Below, in pieces: positions 10,158 through 23,300 of a stretch of DNA of 64,000 bases. A program made the position numbers and the translations under genes. The notes below the pieces were generated by a model. The model was given only the letters and a program-made list of their open reading frames with translations. It had not been told where the DNA came from and made no database searches. The stretch covers positions 152,728 through 216,727 of the forward strand of contig JAPEVC010000026.1 of the NCBI GenBank assembly GCA_027946555.1, given 5' to 3'. The stretch's first letter is position 1. Each line of letters opens with the position of its first letter. This stretch comes from Gnomoniopsis sp. IMI 355080 (lineage: Eukaryota; Ascomycota; Sordariomycetes; Diaporthales; Gnomoniaceae).

Positions 10158-12827
10158 TCTTGCAGTGGTTCTTTCGGGCGGTGTGAAGGCGTTGATAGGC
10201 TCTACGACACTGACCCAAGACCTGCTTTATCGAGTTGCTCGTCTATCGCGATTATGCTCAGAGGGGTTCGCATGGGCGTTGCGGCGATGTGAAGGATGTA
10301 GCAAGCGATACATAAGCAAGCAAGCCCGGAGGATAGTGGTGAGAGCAAAGTAAAAGTGAGAATCTAAGGAGGCAAGCAATTCGGTTGCTGCAGCCGCCCT
10401 TTGGGAAGCCTTTTCCAACTTCATTGTCCCCCGGCTGGAATGTTCATGTCCGCCTCAGTCCTTTGTCTGCAGTGTGCGGGCTCCATGCCGCCCACATCGA
10501 CTTCTCTCTTTCAATTGCGGCCATTGTGTCGCTTTCTCCGGATCCGTTCTTGTGCCATTGTTCAAAGGTACCTGGTTGCAGAGGCGCGTTCCTTTATCTC
10601 TCTTGGAAAAAAGCTGACGGCGACTGGACTGACAAGAGAAACTTTGGGCCCTAGAGTTGTAAAGAACTACTGAAGAAGCTAGCGAGCATCTTAACCACGT
10701 TTATCACGCATGAAGACGTCAAGAACTGGGTTCCTTGTGGATACAATGTTGCGCAGCGACAGAGAACATGGGGAGATACCTGTAGATACGGACCATGACC
10801 TCGAAAGCCATCCAACTTGAAACAGTCTCTTATCCCCAATTCAAAACCCTAAGGCTCTTTGGCTATTGTCTTTTTGAAACTCTTTTGCACTTTTTTCTGC
10901 ATCTTCCTCACTCAATCCGAGCCTCACAACAACTCTGTGGCTGAGTTGAATGCCGGGTGAAAAACGGCCCGAGAGATTGCACGATACAGCGATTTAACAG
11001 ACATTGTACAACTTCAACTCGCATTCGCACATCGGAAGGCTTAAGACCCGGAACAACCCGTCGTCGTGGTCCCTCAAGTTGCGAAATTGCAATTGACGCG
11101 CGACATACCTACCTAGGTAGAGAAGCGAAGAAGACCACATGGAAACATCATGTGCTTCGGCTTCGAACAGTTGTCATTGTCGTGTCGATCATTTTCCTTC
11201 ACGAGACCCAGATGAGCGACAAGCCAGGGCTTTATCGGAATATCTCGCTTTTATTGGGTGAAAAAAGACTTGACGCATAGCGCCATTGCCAGTGTCTCTG
11301 CTGACTGGCTGGCCTCAAGTGGCCTGTTGCCCACCGTTGCAGCGCCAAGCAAGGCTGACAAGCGAGAGCGAGAGCGAGCCTTGTGAAATGTGACCCACTC
11401 TAAGCTGAACAAGGTAGCACTCAAGGCTTTGTAGAAGTTTTGAAATGCCATTCGTCTGTGCTGTTATTGGAATGTTTTTGTAGAAGCAAAGATTTAATAG
11501 GGTTTTGGTATCAGATGAGGCTGAAGCGTATCTGCGGGCACAGCAAGTTTTGTGTTTGTTTGGAAAGTTGCTATCAAGTGGACTGCTGGCTAGGCCGCGT
11601 TCTTACTGCAGTACACAACAAGCGAGCCTCAAAAACGACTAGCTTTCCCCATACTTCCCAGATCTCAGGTCAAGCTTCTCGCTTCTCTCCGTCAAGCTCT
11701 CGCCTCTTCCCGTACCGCCGCCCACTTGATGCCCTACTGGTCTTGTTTCAGCGAGTGCGGCCCCACACTTGACAGCAGAGCCTCACAACAACAGCCAAGC
11801 ACTCCGCCCACGATTAGCCTTCGCGATGTTTTCATCTTATATCGGGCGATAGAATCGGAATTCAAAAATACATGCTATCAGAATTTACCTAGGTATCTGC
11901 AGCGAGGATTGGTTCAATTTGAAATCCTCTTCGACCATGATGGTAAGTTCTTAAACGACGAACCCGCTTTTGAGTACCAAGGGCCTCTTTCTTGAATTTT
12001 CTCCTATTTGAACTATCGTGGGATAGGAGGCTTGAGATATCTAGCTGCCTCATCTCAAGTTAAATCAATGTCGAGGAAGCTCTCAATGAGTGATATAGGA
12101 TGTGTTGTCGGCGAGGGCTAGCCTTCTGCATAGATAGTTGTTACGGTCTCCCGAGCTCAAGCCAGTAAGTAGGTACGTACTTATGCTACAGGTTTCTTTC
12201 ATTCATGACAGTATTGTATTATTATTCCGCATGTTCTACATACTATAATATTAAGTATTCCTCTGGTGCTGCCTTGCTTGCTATGCGTAAAACAGTACTA
12301 AGATGCAAAAAGTACCCAAAGTCTCTTCTCAATTTTCTGCGCGAGCCCAATTCGTATTCCTGAGCGCCTACGCCTGTGGTGTGTAGCAAAATCTCCTACG
12401 GGCTGAAAGAGCGTTATGAAAGTATAGTAAACGAGTGTGTAGTGTATGAGCTTTAGAATCTTGGTTTGTTAATCTGTTCGCGCTTCTCAACCCAACCCTG
12501 TGGAAACCTCGCGAGGTGTCGAGTCAATCGTATCCTAGCGCGCACTTATTGTACAGTTGAACGAATTGAATTATTCGTCCTTCGTCATCGGCATCCCCGT
12601 TTTTGATCTCCCATCGCCCCATGTGCTCTTGGTCAATTGAAGGATCGTCCTGTCCTCTCGAAACTCCCAGTTCGCAGCGTACTGGGAAAGAAGAGCACTG
12701 CTTGAATCGAGCAACGGCGAGTTGAGGGAATGGGGACCGCAGCGAATGATTATTGGCCAAACGTTCAAGCCAAATCGACTCTCCAAGGGGTCCTCGTTCG
12801 CCAAGTGGTGAGAATCCACTGGTGTGT
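10158..12827. other. Gene-free interval (2.7 kb)
   Basis: Upstream of the kinase-like gene and downstream of the ZIP transporter gene, both minus strand. Short open frames exist (for example 11726-11995, +) but none has family resemblance. Two CCTAGG-centred palindromes lie at 11112 and 11888. Confidence 0.5.
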
Positions 12828-14370
12828 CTAGGCGAAAGCACCGACAATGGACATGCCAGTAGCTGCGAGGAGTTGTCAGAATAAGCATATGAAAATAGGG
12901 AGGAATGACTTGTAACGTACCTCCAGCCAGAACGTAACAGAAGGCGGAGATCTTGTCCTTCTTTGTGAGTGTCATCTGAGCCTCGTGCGAGAGGAAGTCC
13001 TCGGCCAGTAGATCGACGGTGGCGGCGTACAGCAGCAAACCAGACGAACTGCACCCGGTTAGTTAGCATTCTTTCTCGGAGTTTTGGCGAACAAGACAAA
13101 ATCAGCAGTACATACATAGCATTGAAGACACCGACAATGATCAGACCGAAGGCGCTGTTGGGGTCGTAGGAGTTGCGAGTAATGAGACCAATAGCCTGTC
13201 CAATGGGGGCTGTGGTGCCAAAAGCAACCACAAGCAACCACGGACGAATGCTACCCTTTGGATACGGCACAGCAGCGATACGAGAACCCAGACCAAGACC
13301 CTCAAAGAGCTGGTGGAACAGAATGGCGACCAATAAGACCACAAAACCTTCGATAGTGATGGAGACGGTCATGCCCACGAAGACGGAGTGGAATAGGATA
13401 CCACCTTCGAGCAGCGTGATGTTCATGGACAACTTCTTGTAAACCATCTCACTAACGGGAAGACCAGTCTCGACATCGATATAAGGACTATCCTCAAGTT
13501 CCATCGAGCTCGCTGGAGCCGGGGTGAGAGCACGTTCCGTAACGACGGGACCCTGAGACGCGGCTGATGACTTGAGCAAGTTGACCATCTCCAAGCGCTG
13601 TCGCACATACTGCTCGTAGAAGACCACAAACCAGGCGGGCATCTCGGACAGCTGCTCGGCATCGTCGCCATAGGCATTGGGCTGCAGGCGGTTGAACCTC
13701 TCATTAAACTTTTCCTGGTTTTCATAGATCTGCTGTTGAACACGCTTCTCGAAGCCAACGTCGGTCTCGTAGCTGTCATGGGTGTTGTAGCGGGGAGGTC
13801 TTTCAGGCATACCACTAGCAGCGGGTTGGGCGCTACCAAAGTTGCCACCGTGAGAGTGTCCCTGGCCGCCCATCTTGTGGTTGAGGACCATTTCAATGAC
13901 GAAGAGCGAGAAAAGCGAAGCCATCATGATGACACCAGTGATTGGGGGATAGAGGTCGGTGAAAAGATCGGGCAGGCACGGGTCTGACAAACTGAAGAAG
14001 GCCGTGGGCAGCAGCTGTCGTTTGTCAGCATTTTTATTACATGCCAAAGACTTTGAAGACGGGCAGAAACTCACGTGAACGAATGCCGTAGCTATGAGGA
14101 CACCAGTACCAAAGTGCTTGCATGCGAAGAAAGCCCTCGGGGGGATCTTCATCCACTTAACCTTCTTGGCCACGACGGGAAATCCCGCGCCCAAGCACGA
14201 AAAGCCCATCACCAAGACTATTTTTGAGTTGTTAGGGACATGTCTTTGCATTTATATTGAGGATCGACAAGCAACGTACAGAGACCAATAGTGTGGAGGG
14301 GCAGATCGTATTCTCCCACCTCCTCACCACTGCCACAGGCTGGCTTCATGTTTGCCATTTCCTCAGCCAT
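12828..14370 (-). CDS. ZIP-family zinc transporter (ZRT-like)
   Basis: Imports Zn2+ (possibly Fe2+) across the plasma or vacuolar membrane. Exons on the minus strand: 14280-14370, 14075-14217, 13116-14014, 12921-13048 and 12828-12862. They sum to 1296 nt (431 residues) with every junction in phase. The N-terminus reads MAEEMANMKPACGSGEEVGE and a short last exon ends IVGAFA. Family marks are CKHFGTGVLIATAFVHLL (TM2-3), a histidine-rich cytosolic loop HKMGGQGHSHGG, TM4 LFHSVFVGMTVSI and TM5 ILFHQLFEGLGLGSR with the metal-binding histidines intact. A long charged loop lies between TM3 and TM4. The start ATG at 14370 was chosen because it alone joins in phase to the FLVMGFSCLGAG segment. Confidence 0.92.
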
Positions 14371-17300
14371 GATGAATGAGGGAATGAAGCCGTGTGGCGA
14401 AACGGTTATACACCAGGTTTATCGAGAGAATCAAAAGCCGTCCGGCGACTTGTATAATACAACAAATTCAAAAGAGACGCTCAGGAATCGATCCTTTGCG
14501 AACTCAAATATCAAAGAAGAGAACAAGGAGAGTGTAAGGTTGGAAAGTTATCTAATTACACTCCTCATATCAGGCAATACAGAACAAGAAAGGCCTGAGA
14601 AAGAGATATGTAAAACGCTAACTTTACGCATCTGGACATCAGATAGGTGTTAAATACCAGGCGGCGTTCTGTCAGGAAAGCCAAGCTGGTAAGAGGAGCC
14701 GATGAACAACTTCTCCAAGACGTCGATCCCGCAGGATCAGGCTTGACTTGCCACGACTTGATGAGAATAGAAACAATGCCTGGGACGACGCTGAGATGCC
14801 AACCCGTCTTGAAGCACATCTTCCCAAAGTAACCGCTGTCGATGAACCTGAAATGATAATGCTATGTGCCTTGGATGATGGTTGTTTCCAGCGATATCCC
14901 CGGCTGAAACCAAGGGGCCCCAGGCAAAAAGTCAGGGTTGGACGATCTTGGCTATCGAGCACGGCTCGAGCAATAGTAATACCTGTGGTAAGGCTGTGTG
15001 ACAAGTGTGATAAACCTTCCCTATATACTACGTCAGCGTGTGAATATGATGCCAGATAGATTGTCTTGTAGAGCCGCCTCGAGATAAACTCAGACCGTTG
15101 CTCTTGTTCTGACTGAATTTAGAATTGTGCATTCTCGAAGCCAGAGTGACTTCTTCAATGGACGTGATGAACCGCCATACAACACAACAGAGGGGGGTTG
15201 TCAACTGTCAGACTACCACTAGGTAGCCACTAGCGGAATAAAGGAAAATTCTCCACGGAGAATATGATCGGGCGACACCTTGTGGGGCGTAGAAATGTCC
15301 GCAAAAGGTATTTCAAATCCGACGAAACGGGCCCCACACGCCCTCCACAGCGGCAACATGTGCCAGTCGGAGCATTAATGACCCAAACAATTGGCGTACT
15401 AAACATCCCTGGTTTATGGCATATACAAGCAAGCCACTTGGCCACACATACTAGTCCATCTCCAGCAGAATTGTAGCACGTCGTCGCTGGTGTGACGGAA
15501 CAGCCTACACAGTAGAAGCCACTTGTTGCCTGTGAGGGGGACAGTGCCTCTTGGACGCCTCACGCCTGTGCGAATTGGGCGGTCCCTAAAGCATTTCCAC
15601 CGGGTGTGGTTCCACCAACTGTAGTGATGTTGGCATCGAGGCTTGTCGACTGGTTGCAAGCCTCGGGAAGCTTGCAGGCGACTGGCGCGAAATTCTCCGA
15701 GTCAAGACAGATTCGCGAAAGGGTGTGGCACATCCGGTCGTAGGCGGCTGGGCGAGTCTGGGCAAGTCTGGGGGAGGAAGACAAGCTCGGCGGGGCGTCT
15801 GTCGAATCACGAAGCGTTGTTGGTAAACTCTATGAGAGAGCCGCAAAGGCTTAAACAGGGTATTCAGAACAAGATGATCGGAAGCCAAGAGGCTTGAGGA
15901 TGCAGGTGTAAAACGGGGAAGCATCTTGGCCCACTTGGCAGCACTTGGCAGATCTGGAATTGGGAAGCTTCTTGTACAAATCCAACAAGTGTGGTTGTTT
16001 ATCCAGACTGGCCAGGCCAGTGTCTGAATGGTCGAACGCTTGCTTGGTTAAGAAACAATATGCCGCGTCTCGGTACGGGATTAATGCGCACCGAAGGCGC
16101 TGTGGGTCCCAAACCAAGCGTCTGAAGCACAAACAGTCGCCGCGCGAGGCGATCACCAGCGATCACGTACGAGATCTCCCACGAGCGAACTCAGTTGCAG
16201 ACTTGAGACTGCTGGTGGCGAGTAGACTGTAGATCTCAAGTCTGTGTTGCTGCGACAGTCAGAAAGCCGGACTAGATGATGCAGCCTGATGTCCTTTCAA
16301 CTTGGTGCACTGTGTGAGGAAATTCGTGCGGCATCGTCAGCCAGCCCTAGCGGCTATCCTCCACATGATCAAGATATTTAGTGCGGTTTGCAAGATTAAC
16401 CATGATGCTCTTTGCCAAAGTTATAACTTCCATGCATGAGAAGGGATGAATAACCTTGATTCTTGTGGAAGTAGCATGCGAGCATGCCATGCGAGAGTTT
16501 CTGCCAGCACTATGCCCAACGTCGATTTGTGGCCTAGAATAGAAAATATGGAAACGGTTTCAAGAAAGAGGTGAAGTCAAAACAAAGTATGCCCAGGGCC
16601 CTCTGGCGCTATCCCCGTTCTGTATCAAGTCCCTCCGACAGCCCCATAAGCTGTCACGCTAAGCCTCTTCAGATAAATAGCCCCGTCGCAGCCTTATCCA
16701 CAAGCGCTGACGCACCCACTCATTTTCTCCGGAAGTGTGGGGGTTTGGTGTACATAGTACATAGTATGGAAACTCACTGCGCACATACTACGGTAGACTG
16801 GAAATTGGACTTTATGAATATGAAGTATTTGTGTGTTCTGGTTTGATCACGTTGGTTAGAGAAGCCATCTGATTTCGAACACACGTAATCGTCTGATTTC
16901 TGTAGCGCGTGCACTATTCCCCCACATCGGCGCTAGTCCGCTTGGGAAGGGGCGAAGCCATCGTCACATGAACCACTGCAACCACTGCAAGCACATCACG
17001 TAGCAAGTATGGGGCAGGAAACCCTTCGAATGGCCCACTAAGTGATTAAGCCCACACAGTCGTCAGTAAGATTCCTATTAATGTAGAACTTCGGTTTGTT
17101 TCTGATGGACCAATTTTTATGTTGTACTTTGCCCACAGGTAGCTCTGAGAGCTGGAACTTGTGCAAAGACCTAAACATCAACATCAGACATTCTCAAGCT
17201 GGTCTGAATCAAACTCAAATAGTAGCTCCACCTTGACCTTTGAGAATTGGAACGGAAGAGATTGATGTTTCAAACTGTTTGAATGTACGACAATGGAATG

Positions 17301-18339
17301 ACACCAAATATGAGCATTATTTAAATTTTCGGCGTGCATTGAATTATTGGGCGCCCGTCAGTGTAGAGAGAACTTACGATACACCGCTTGAGCTATGCTA
17401 AAGCTTGAAGAGAGTTGACACAGCCAGATCTTCGTTACAAAAGACCCAATTAACTAGGTCATGTACATAGTAAGACAAGTGCTCAGATCTTGGTCCTCTT
17501 GAAGCAAGCATATCGACCATACTTAGAAAGACATATTAGCCCACGGCAAGCCAAAGTCACCAATTTCGAGCATATATCAGCTCGGGAGAGAAGGCGAGAG
17601 GGGAAGTGCAAAAAGACAAAACCGGACAAAATTTGTTTATAAAATTCCTTGCGTCTCTGAAGGATTTCTCATACTGGTATCAAGATGTCCTATTCAATTG
17701 CAACGAAACTGTCTGGAACTCATGGCCCAACACACCGTCTGTGTACGCTCGCACTGCAAGGGGCTACATTGAGACATGACTATTTGCCAATCACTGTGGT
17801 ATCCAACATGTCCATGTCTTACCACTGACAATGTGTGAACGACCAAGTATATCTGCTTGTCGCGCCCGGCTTCTCTCCGTACCTACTCAATCTCTCAAGC
17901 GAGGGTGGGCCATCGGGATTTGGCGGTGAGGGCCAATATGTCTGAAAAGGAGTCTACCTAGGTATCAGATGATCATCGTCTCGATCAGACCTACCGTATA
18001 TCCTGTTTATCACATTCTAAACTTGGCGATGAGACAGGTCTCGGTTTGGGACATGTGCGGCATATCTGTGGCCCCATCACGATGGACTGTATCCTTTATA
18101 ATCTGCCCAATCTGCTTTATTAATGCCAAAAGGCGCACGCTCCTGCTCATGCTGCACCGTGGCCGGTGTTCTATCGGATATCTTTCCTGGATGCGGATGC
18201 AACGAATGTGTCTATGTTACCAATACTCTCACCGCCCATCCTCCATTTTGCCCAGAACCAGCCGTACCTAAACCTTTTTTTGTACAGCCACCCATCCAAT
18301 CAGTCAATCGGCAAACATCCATACTCGTGACAGAACTCA
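14371..18339. other. Long gene-free interval (4 kb)
   Basis: No open frame on either strand resembles a known family. Multiple short frames of 60-110 codons are compatible with chance. One CCTAGG palindrome lies at 17957. It may contain long promoters or non-coding transcripts, but nothing specific is supported. Confidence 0.5.
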
Positions 18340-20343
18340 TCAATCCCCCCGGCTCGTTACGCCATCACTGGCATTCTCCTCTGCTACCTTGTCCTTGGTG
18401 CTCCTCTTGAACGACATCAGGACCTCCTTCAGGTTGCGTCGCTTCTTGCGCGGCTCATACAGCGCCTTGTGCTCTGTGCCAATGTCGTGTTGGGACTCGT
18501 AGTCGACGTGCACGAATGCGCGCTCAACGTCGCCCAATCCTTCCATCTTGCGCTGCAGGCTCTGCGACACGTCGTGCGTGATTTTGAGCGGTAGGTTCTC
18601 GTCCATGACGACGTCGACCTCGACGTAGTACTTTTGCCCTGCGTGGTAGGCGCGGCACTAAGGGATACGTCAGTTTCCAATATGTCTTGTGTATACTGGA
18701 TCACCCCCAAGACGATCGCGATCGTTCCCGGGCTGTTGGGAGAATGGTGTGGGAGAAACTCACCGTGTCGACCTTCTGGATATGCGCATCGTGCGTGATC
18801 GTCATGTAGACCAACTTGCTGATGAACTCCTTCGGTGCCGATTTTCCTACCAGCAACCACACTTGCTCAAAGGCATTGGAGACCCACGAGAAGAGGATCA
18901 GCAGCGCAATGCAGATGGCACCGATAGGGTCCAGGTACCACACAAAGCGGTCTCCCACAATGGACATGACCAGACCAAAGATGTTGACAACGATGTCGTT
19001 TCGGTGATCGATCTGACGGACAGAGTGTTAGATGGGCATGCATGTTGATGTCTTTTTTGGGGTGATGGGTCCCTTAGGTTCAGACTTACGAAGAAGACGT
19101 GCACGGAGGGAAATCTGCGCAGGAAGAAGCAGTAGACCATCAGTGTGGACTTGGCACCAACTATACAAGCCCGATCAGTCCAAAGCCCCACTCCATGTCA
19201 TGGTACAAGGTCATTATTGGAAGGACTTACTAGCACAGGCGACACAGACCAAAGGTACGATCTGGAGAGGCTCGTCCGTCTTTGCTCCGGCGCCGAGGGC
19301 CGTACCGGACTCGACCAGAAGCAGCACGGCGACTGTTGTCATCAAAGCGCAAAAGAGGATGATGCCGATGGTTTCCATTCTTGTCCGGCCCACAGGATAC
19401 TTGTATACACTAGGACGGGCGGCCATACGCGCCGTGGTGAACATGACGCCAGAAGACACTAGGTCCATCTACCAACTGTCAGATGCCTAGTCCATAACCG
19501 AGTGCCTCATTGTGACAAGAAACTTACGAATGCATCGGCAGCTGTCGCGAACAGCGAAAGCGATCCAGTGGATACGGCAGCATAGAGCTGAATGCAGAAG
19601 AGGCAAAAGTTTACGCCAAACGACGCGTTGATGGCGAACTTAATCTTTGGGCCCATCTTGATGTCCTCCGCGACACCGAGACGCTCTTCGTCGCCCGCGC
19701 CGAGGAATTGGTCAATCAGCTCATTTTGTCGAGTGTAATACTTTTTTAGCTTCCGCTTGTTGCCGTGGGGGTAGTCGGCCTTGATCTGCTTGCTGGAGAT
19801 GTTCTCGCGCTTGCGGGCCTCAAAGGACATAGGATCTAAGCCATCGTAGTTGGAGGTGTCGGTTGTTGACGACGGTGCGACTGTGTGCGCTGCTGTTTCC
19901 TTGGTTGTGCTGCCTACCTTCTCTATGGTGAGGTCAGAGGAAGGTGTCTTTGATGATGCTTGTATATCGAGATCTTTATTGTCTGTTTCCCGGGAGAAAA
20001 AAGCAAAACAAGTTGTCAGCCAATTGCAGCTTGTAACATGAGTATTATTGTCAAGCTTCGGGAAGTACGATGTTATGGGTCCACATGTACTGACTGGCTT
20101 CCAAGCCATGTGCCCAGTGATGTGTTGATGAGTGTTTGAAACATTCTCCGCGTGAGCGACAGCAGGACTCGACCAGAAAGAAACTCAAAAACTATGAGAG
20201 CGGATGTATGTGTGCTCGAGCTCGGGCAGCGGCTCGATGATTTGGTCTCAGGAGAAACACAAGAGAAAATCATGTAACATACCTTGTGTGTTAGGCACCG
20301 CTGATCCTTGGGATGAATTTGGTGATTTCTCGTTGGACGACAT
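18340..20343 (-). CDS. Cation diffusion facilitator, Mn-CDF type transporter
   Basis: Proton-coupled exporter of divalent cations into organelles or out of the cell. Exons on the minus strand: 20283-20343, 19528-19982, 19231-19468, 19090-19160, 18764-19012 and 18340-18657, totalling 1392 nt (463 residues), all in phase. The first ~130 residues are hydrophilic. KMGPKIKFAINASFG leads into TM1. TM2 carries DAFMD (DxxxD, split by an intron exactly between F and M) and TM5 carries DHRND (DxxxD). That DxxxD/DxxxD pair is the signature of the Mn-type CDF subgroup rather than the HxxxD Zn type. The cytosolic C-terminal domain has the ferredoxin-like pattern YYVEVDVVMDENLPL and ERAFVHVDYES. Mn specificity is inferred from these motifs. 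The first intron (300 nt) is unusually long. Confidence 0.88.
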
Positions 20344-23300
20344 TTTGAACAAGGACCTTCCGTAGAAGTGACCTTTCTGTGGGAAACTCGAAGGTTCAGC
20401 AGCGGAAGTCTTGGGCGTACAAAAGTCTCGCGTCGCTTGTTGTCAAGTTCGGTATTGTTGCACGATGGGCAACGTGGGAGGATGGGAAGAAGGAAGATGC
20501 GAAGCTCAAATCATGAAAAGGGCATATGCTCTTTTTGCCAGGTCGAGCCATATATTGAGGCCTAGATTCGCTTTTTCAAAAGACCTTCCATCCCTGCGAG
20601 TGCTCGGTCTCTGAGCTCCGTAGAAGGAACCGGATTCAGGCCACAAATGATGCGCGCGGAGGCGAGAGAATGCGGCCAAACGAGCCCCTTCACACACTTT
20701 GCTCGGTCTCGGAACGACATAGTGGGAAGCAGGCTTTACCACGGCGGGCACTAACAGGAAACAAGCGCAATCCCGCCAGTCTGGGCAGCTAACAGAGGCG
20801 AATTTAGCGTGTAGTTCAGACGGGACGAGCCTAGATTGGATTTGACCAGTCGTGTCAAAGCTCTTTCGCATGGTTGCAAGGTCACATAGCAAGGTGTGGT
20901 GCCAAAGCGTATTGTCTGACACCGGTAGGGCTAATGGACAAGGAAGCTTGTATCATTGGCCTGCATAGCAGCCAAGCAGCCAAGGTACCCGGAAGTCGTA
21001 GCCGGGCAGGGCAGGTCGAGACGACTTAGACCAGGAACCACACGCCGATCACTGGGCCCATCTGGGTCGGGACAGGTCCACTGCCACACATGGCCGCCCC
21101 GTATATATGCAATTCGATCAAGTCAGACAAACACCGGTGGCTAGCACACGACAATATGTGGAGCTTCTTATAGCATTTTATCTCGCAAATCCATCATGGT
21201 TGAAGAGGCATTCCGTAGGTTCGGTGAGAATATTGTCCCGTCAGTCATCTACGTACCGGGTTGAGGAGACGGTCAACAAATCTCCATTTTCCAAGCTCGG
21301 ACGGCCAAGGCCATGGGCGGCAAATCTTGAATCATTTTTTGAAAAATTAGGGCGGTTGACAACCGTGTCAAAACATGACCGCATATGTAGTAGCAAAGAA
21401 CGAACTGTGGTGCTTTTTTCCCCCCCAATCTTTGACTGAACTCTTTGTAATCAGAGATACATGATTGAACGACGGCGTTTGGAAACATTGCCAAATAGAA
21501 GCTGGGGATTGACACTGGACTGGTTGCATTGGGTACATAGCACCGTTGTATTATCAGTGGAAGAAGGAGGCTGGGAACTAAGATCCTCAAGAGCCGGCGG
21601 AGGCAATATATACCAACTAGCCTGTTATTATAGGTCATGTGCAGCACATATATTGTCGTAACCAGGTCATGAGTCGATTTCGTCCCAGAAACAACTGTCC
21701 CTTGCGTCGCTGATCGTAGGTCAGTAAAGAGTCATTGGAGCTTGGTGACGAGGCAGGTGGCACATATGCTCTGAGCACCGTGAGGCGACTCCACATTCTT
21801 TAATCGGCCCGGGGGCGCAAATTCACAACTGGGGGGACAAGATGCACTACATATCCGTCATGCTACTATAGTAACAGTGCTATGTCCTATTCTAATCTGC
21901 CATAGGAATACCAACCTAGGTAGCTATGCCAGGTCTACCGTCCGTGAGGGCTCTCCAGAGTTATGACTGGTCATCCACGTGTTTCAACTTGTCCTTGCCA
22001 TACACGGACCTATATAGGACTATGTAGGGGCCAAGGTAGCACTGTCTCGGTGACATCGACCAATCCCAGTTTCGTGAACCTTATCCGCTAGCTGCGCCGT
22101 GGTAATTCTACATGTTATTACTATGTAACGCCTCTCTGTTTTTTCTGGAAAGGTGAGTTGCGATAGCCAACAGTGGCAAAGTTCAACAGAAATCAGTATG
22201 TGAACCTTGCGGTCCAGGCCGGGAGCTTTTCGACATCTGCCGGCATCGACTCCACTGCGGGTAGCGGACCCTCTCCCGCACCAGCTTAAAAGAGTGGGAC
22301 TCGTTCCGAATAAGTTTGAGACATGACATGGGGCTGATGGGGTCCAGCCCAAGTACCTACTCCCGAATAAGCCTTAGTCCTGACAGCCCTAGGCTGCATT
22401 AAACTGGTTGTCATTTGATTTACTTTGTGTGGACAATCTATCAAGGCAACCTAGAAATCGCTCTGGGAGTAGATCGTGACTCCGTATTTTTATTACAATC
22501 TGTACCATTCAAGCATCAAGCAGGTAAGACGGAGCCTAGTATATTATACTTTATATGACAAGTGTATTATATATTATTATTCTCGTGTGCACTACCGTCA
22601 GGCGTTCTTCCTATGCGGAATACCCAGGCCCAAGTGGGTCAACCTTGACAGCTTTGACTGAGGCAAAGAGGCAAACAATAAGCTGCCTACTTCGATGTCC
22701 TGCAGAGCTTCCGTGACCCCTTTGAGGAATCCAATCCCCCCCTCCCCGGGGAGATTGTCTGAAGTGTTCATCAAAGAGCACACATTGCTAGCATTGTTAA
22801 AGATGCAAAAGCAAGATCGCTGGTGCTCGAGAGGAGGTGCCTGATAAGTATCTAACTCGTACTTAGTCACATTCTCTATATTCACCGATTTAGGTATTGA
22901 TTAGCCTACTTTGAAACCACTGGAGGTGTATTGTTACCACATCAGACCGCACCTTTGAGGGAAGGGGTAATCCAAATCATCCGAACTACACGTAACAGAT
23001 GACAGTCTTTACAAGTGAGCGGATAGCTTGGCCAGTACTAAGGACGCACGAATATATGACCAATTGAAGACCCGGCAATGGTAATAAGCGCTGTCTTAGT
23101 TGAAGGGACGCACACTGCAAGATCAGTCGACCTCGGGACCCAAGCCCTATGAAACCTAGCATAGCACAGCCCGTTATTCGAGTTATTTCGCTCTACGGCA
23201 TTGATATGGCTCCATGTTCGCTCGCAACAGATTGCTCATCGTGTTTCCAACTCCCAATCCTATCATACGGGCTCGGTTTTCAGGCCAGCTCAGCTCGGCG

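Noticed and set aside
10957..11280. 107-codon plus-strand frame
   Set aside because: Arg-rich chance frame with no conserved motif or splice support.
11726..11995. 89-codon plus-strand frame (RDVFILYRAIESEFKN)
   Set aside because: Protein-like in part, but isolated, short and unmatched; not enough to call a gene.
12524..12820. C-terminal extension of the ZIP frame beyond the TM8 region
   Set aside because: Read-through of the last intron; the spliced short exon ends IVGAFA at 12828, matching the family end.
15586..15924. 112-codon minus-strand frame in the 4-kb spacer
   Set aside because: Low-complexity Ser/Arg/Pro composition, no homology recognised.
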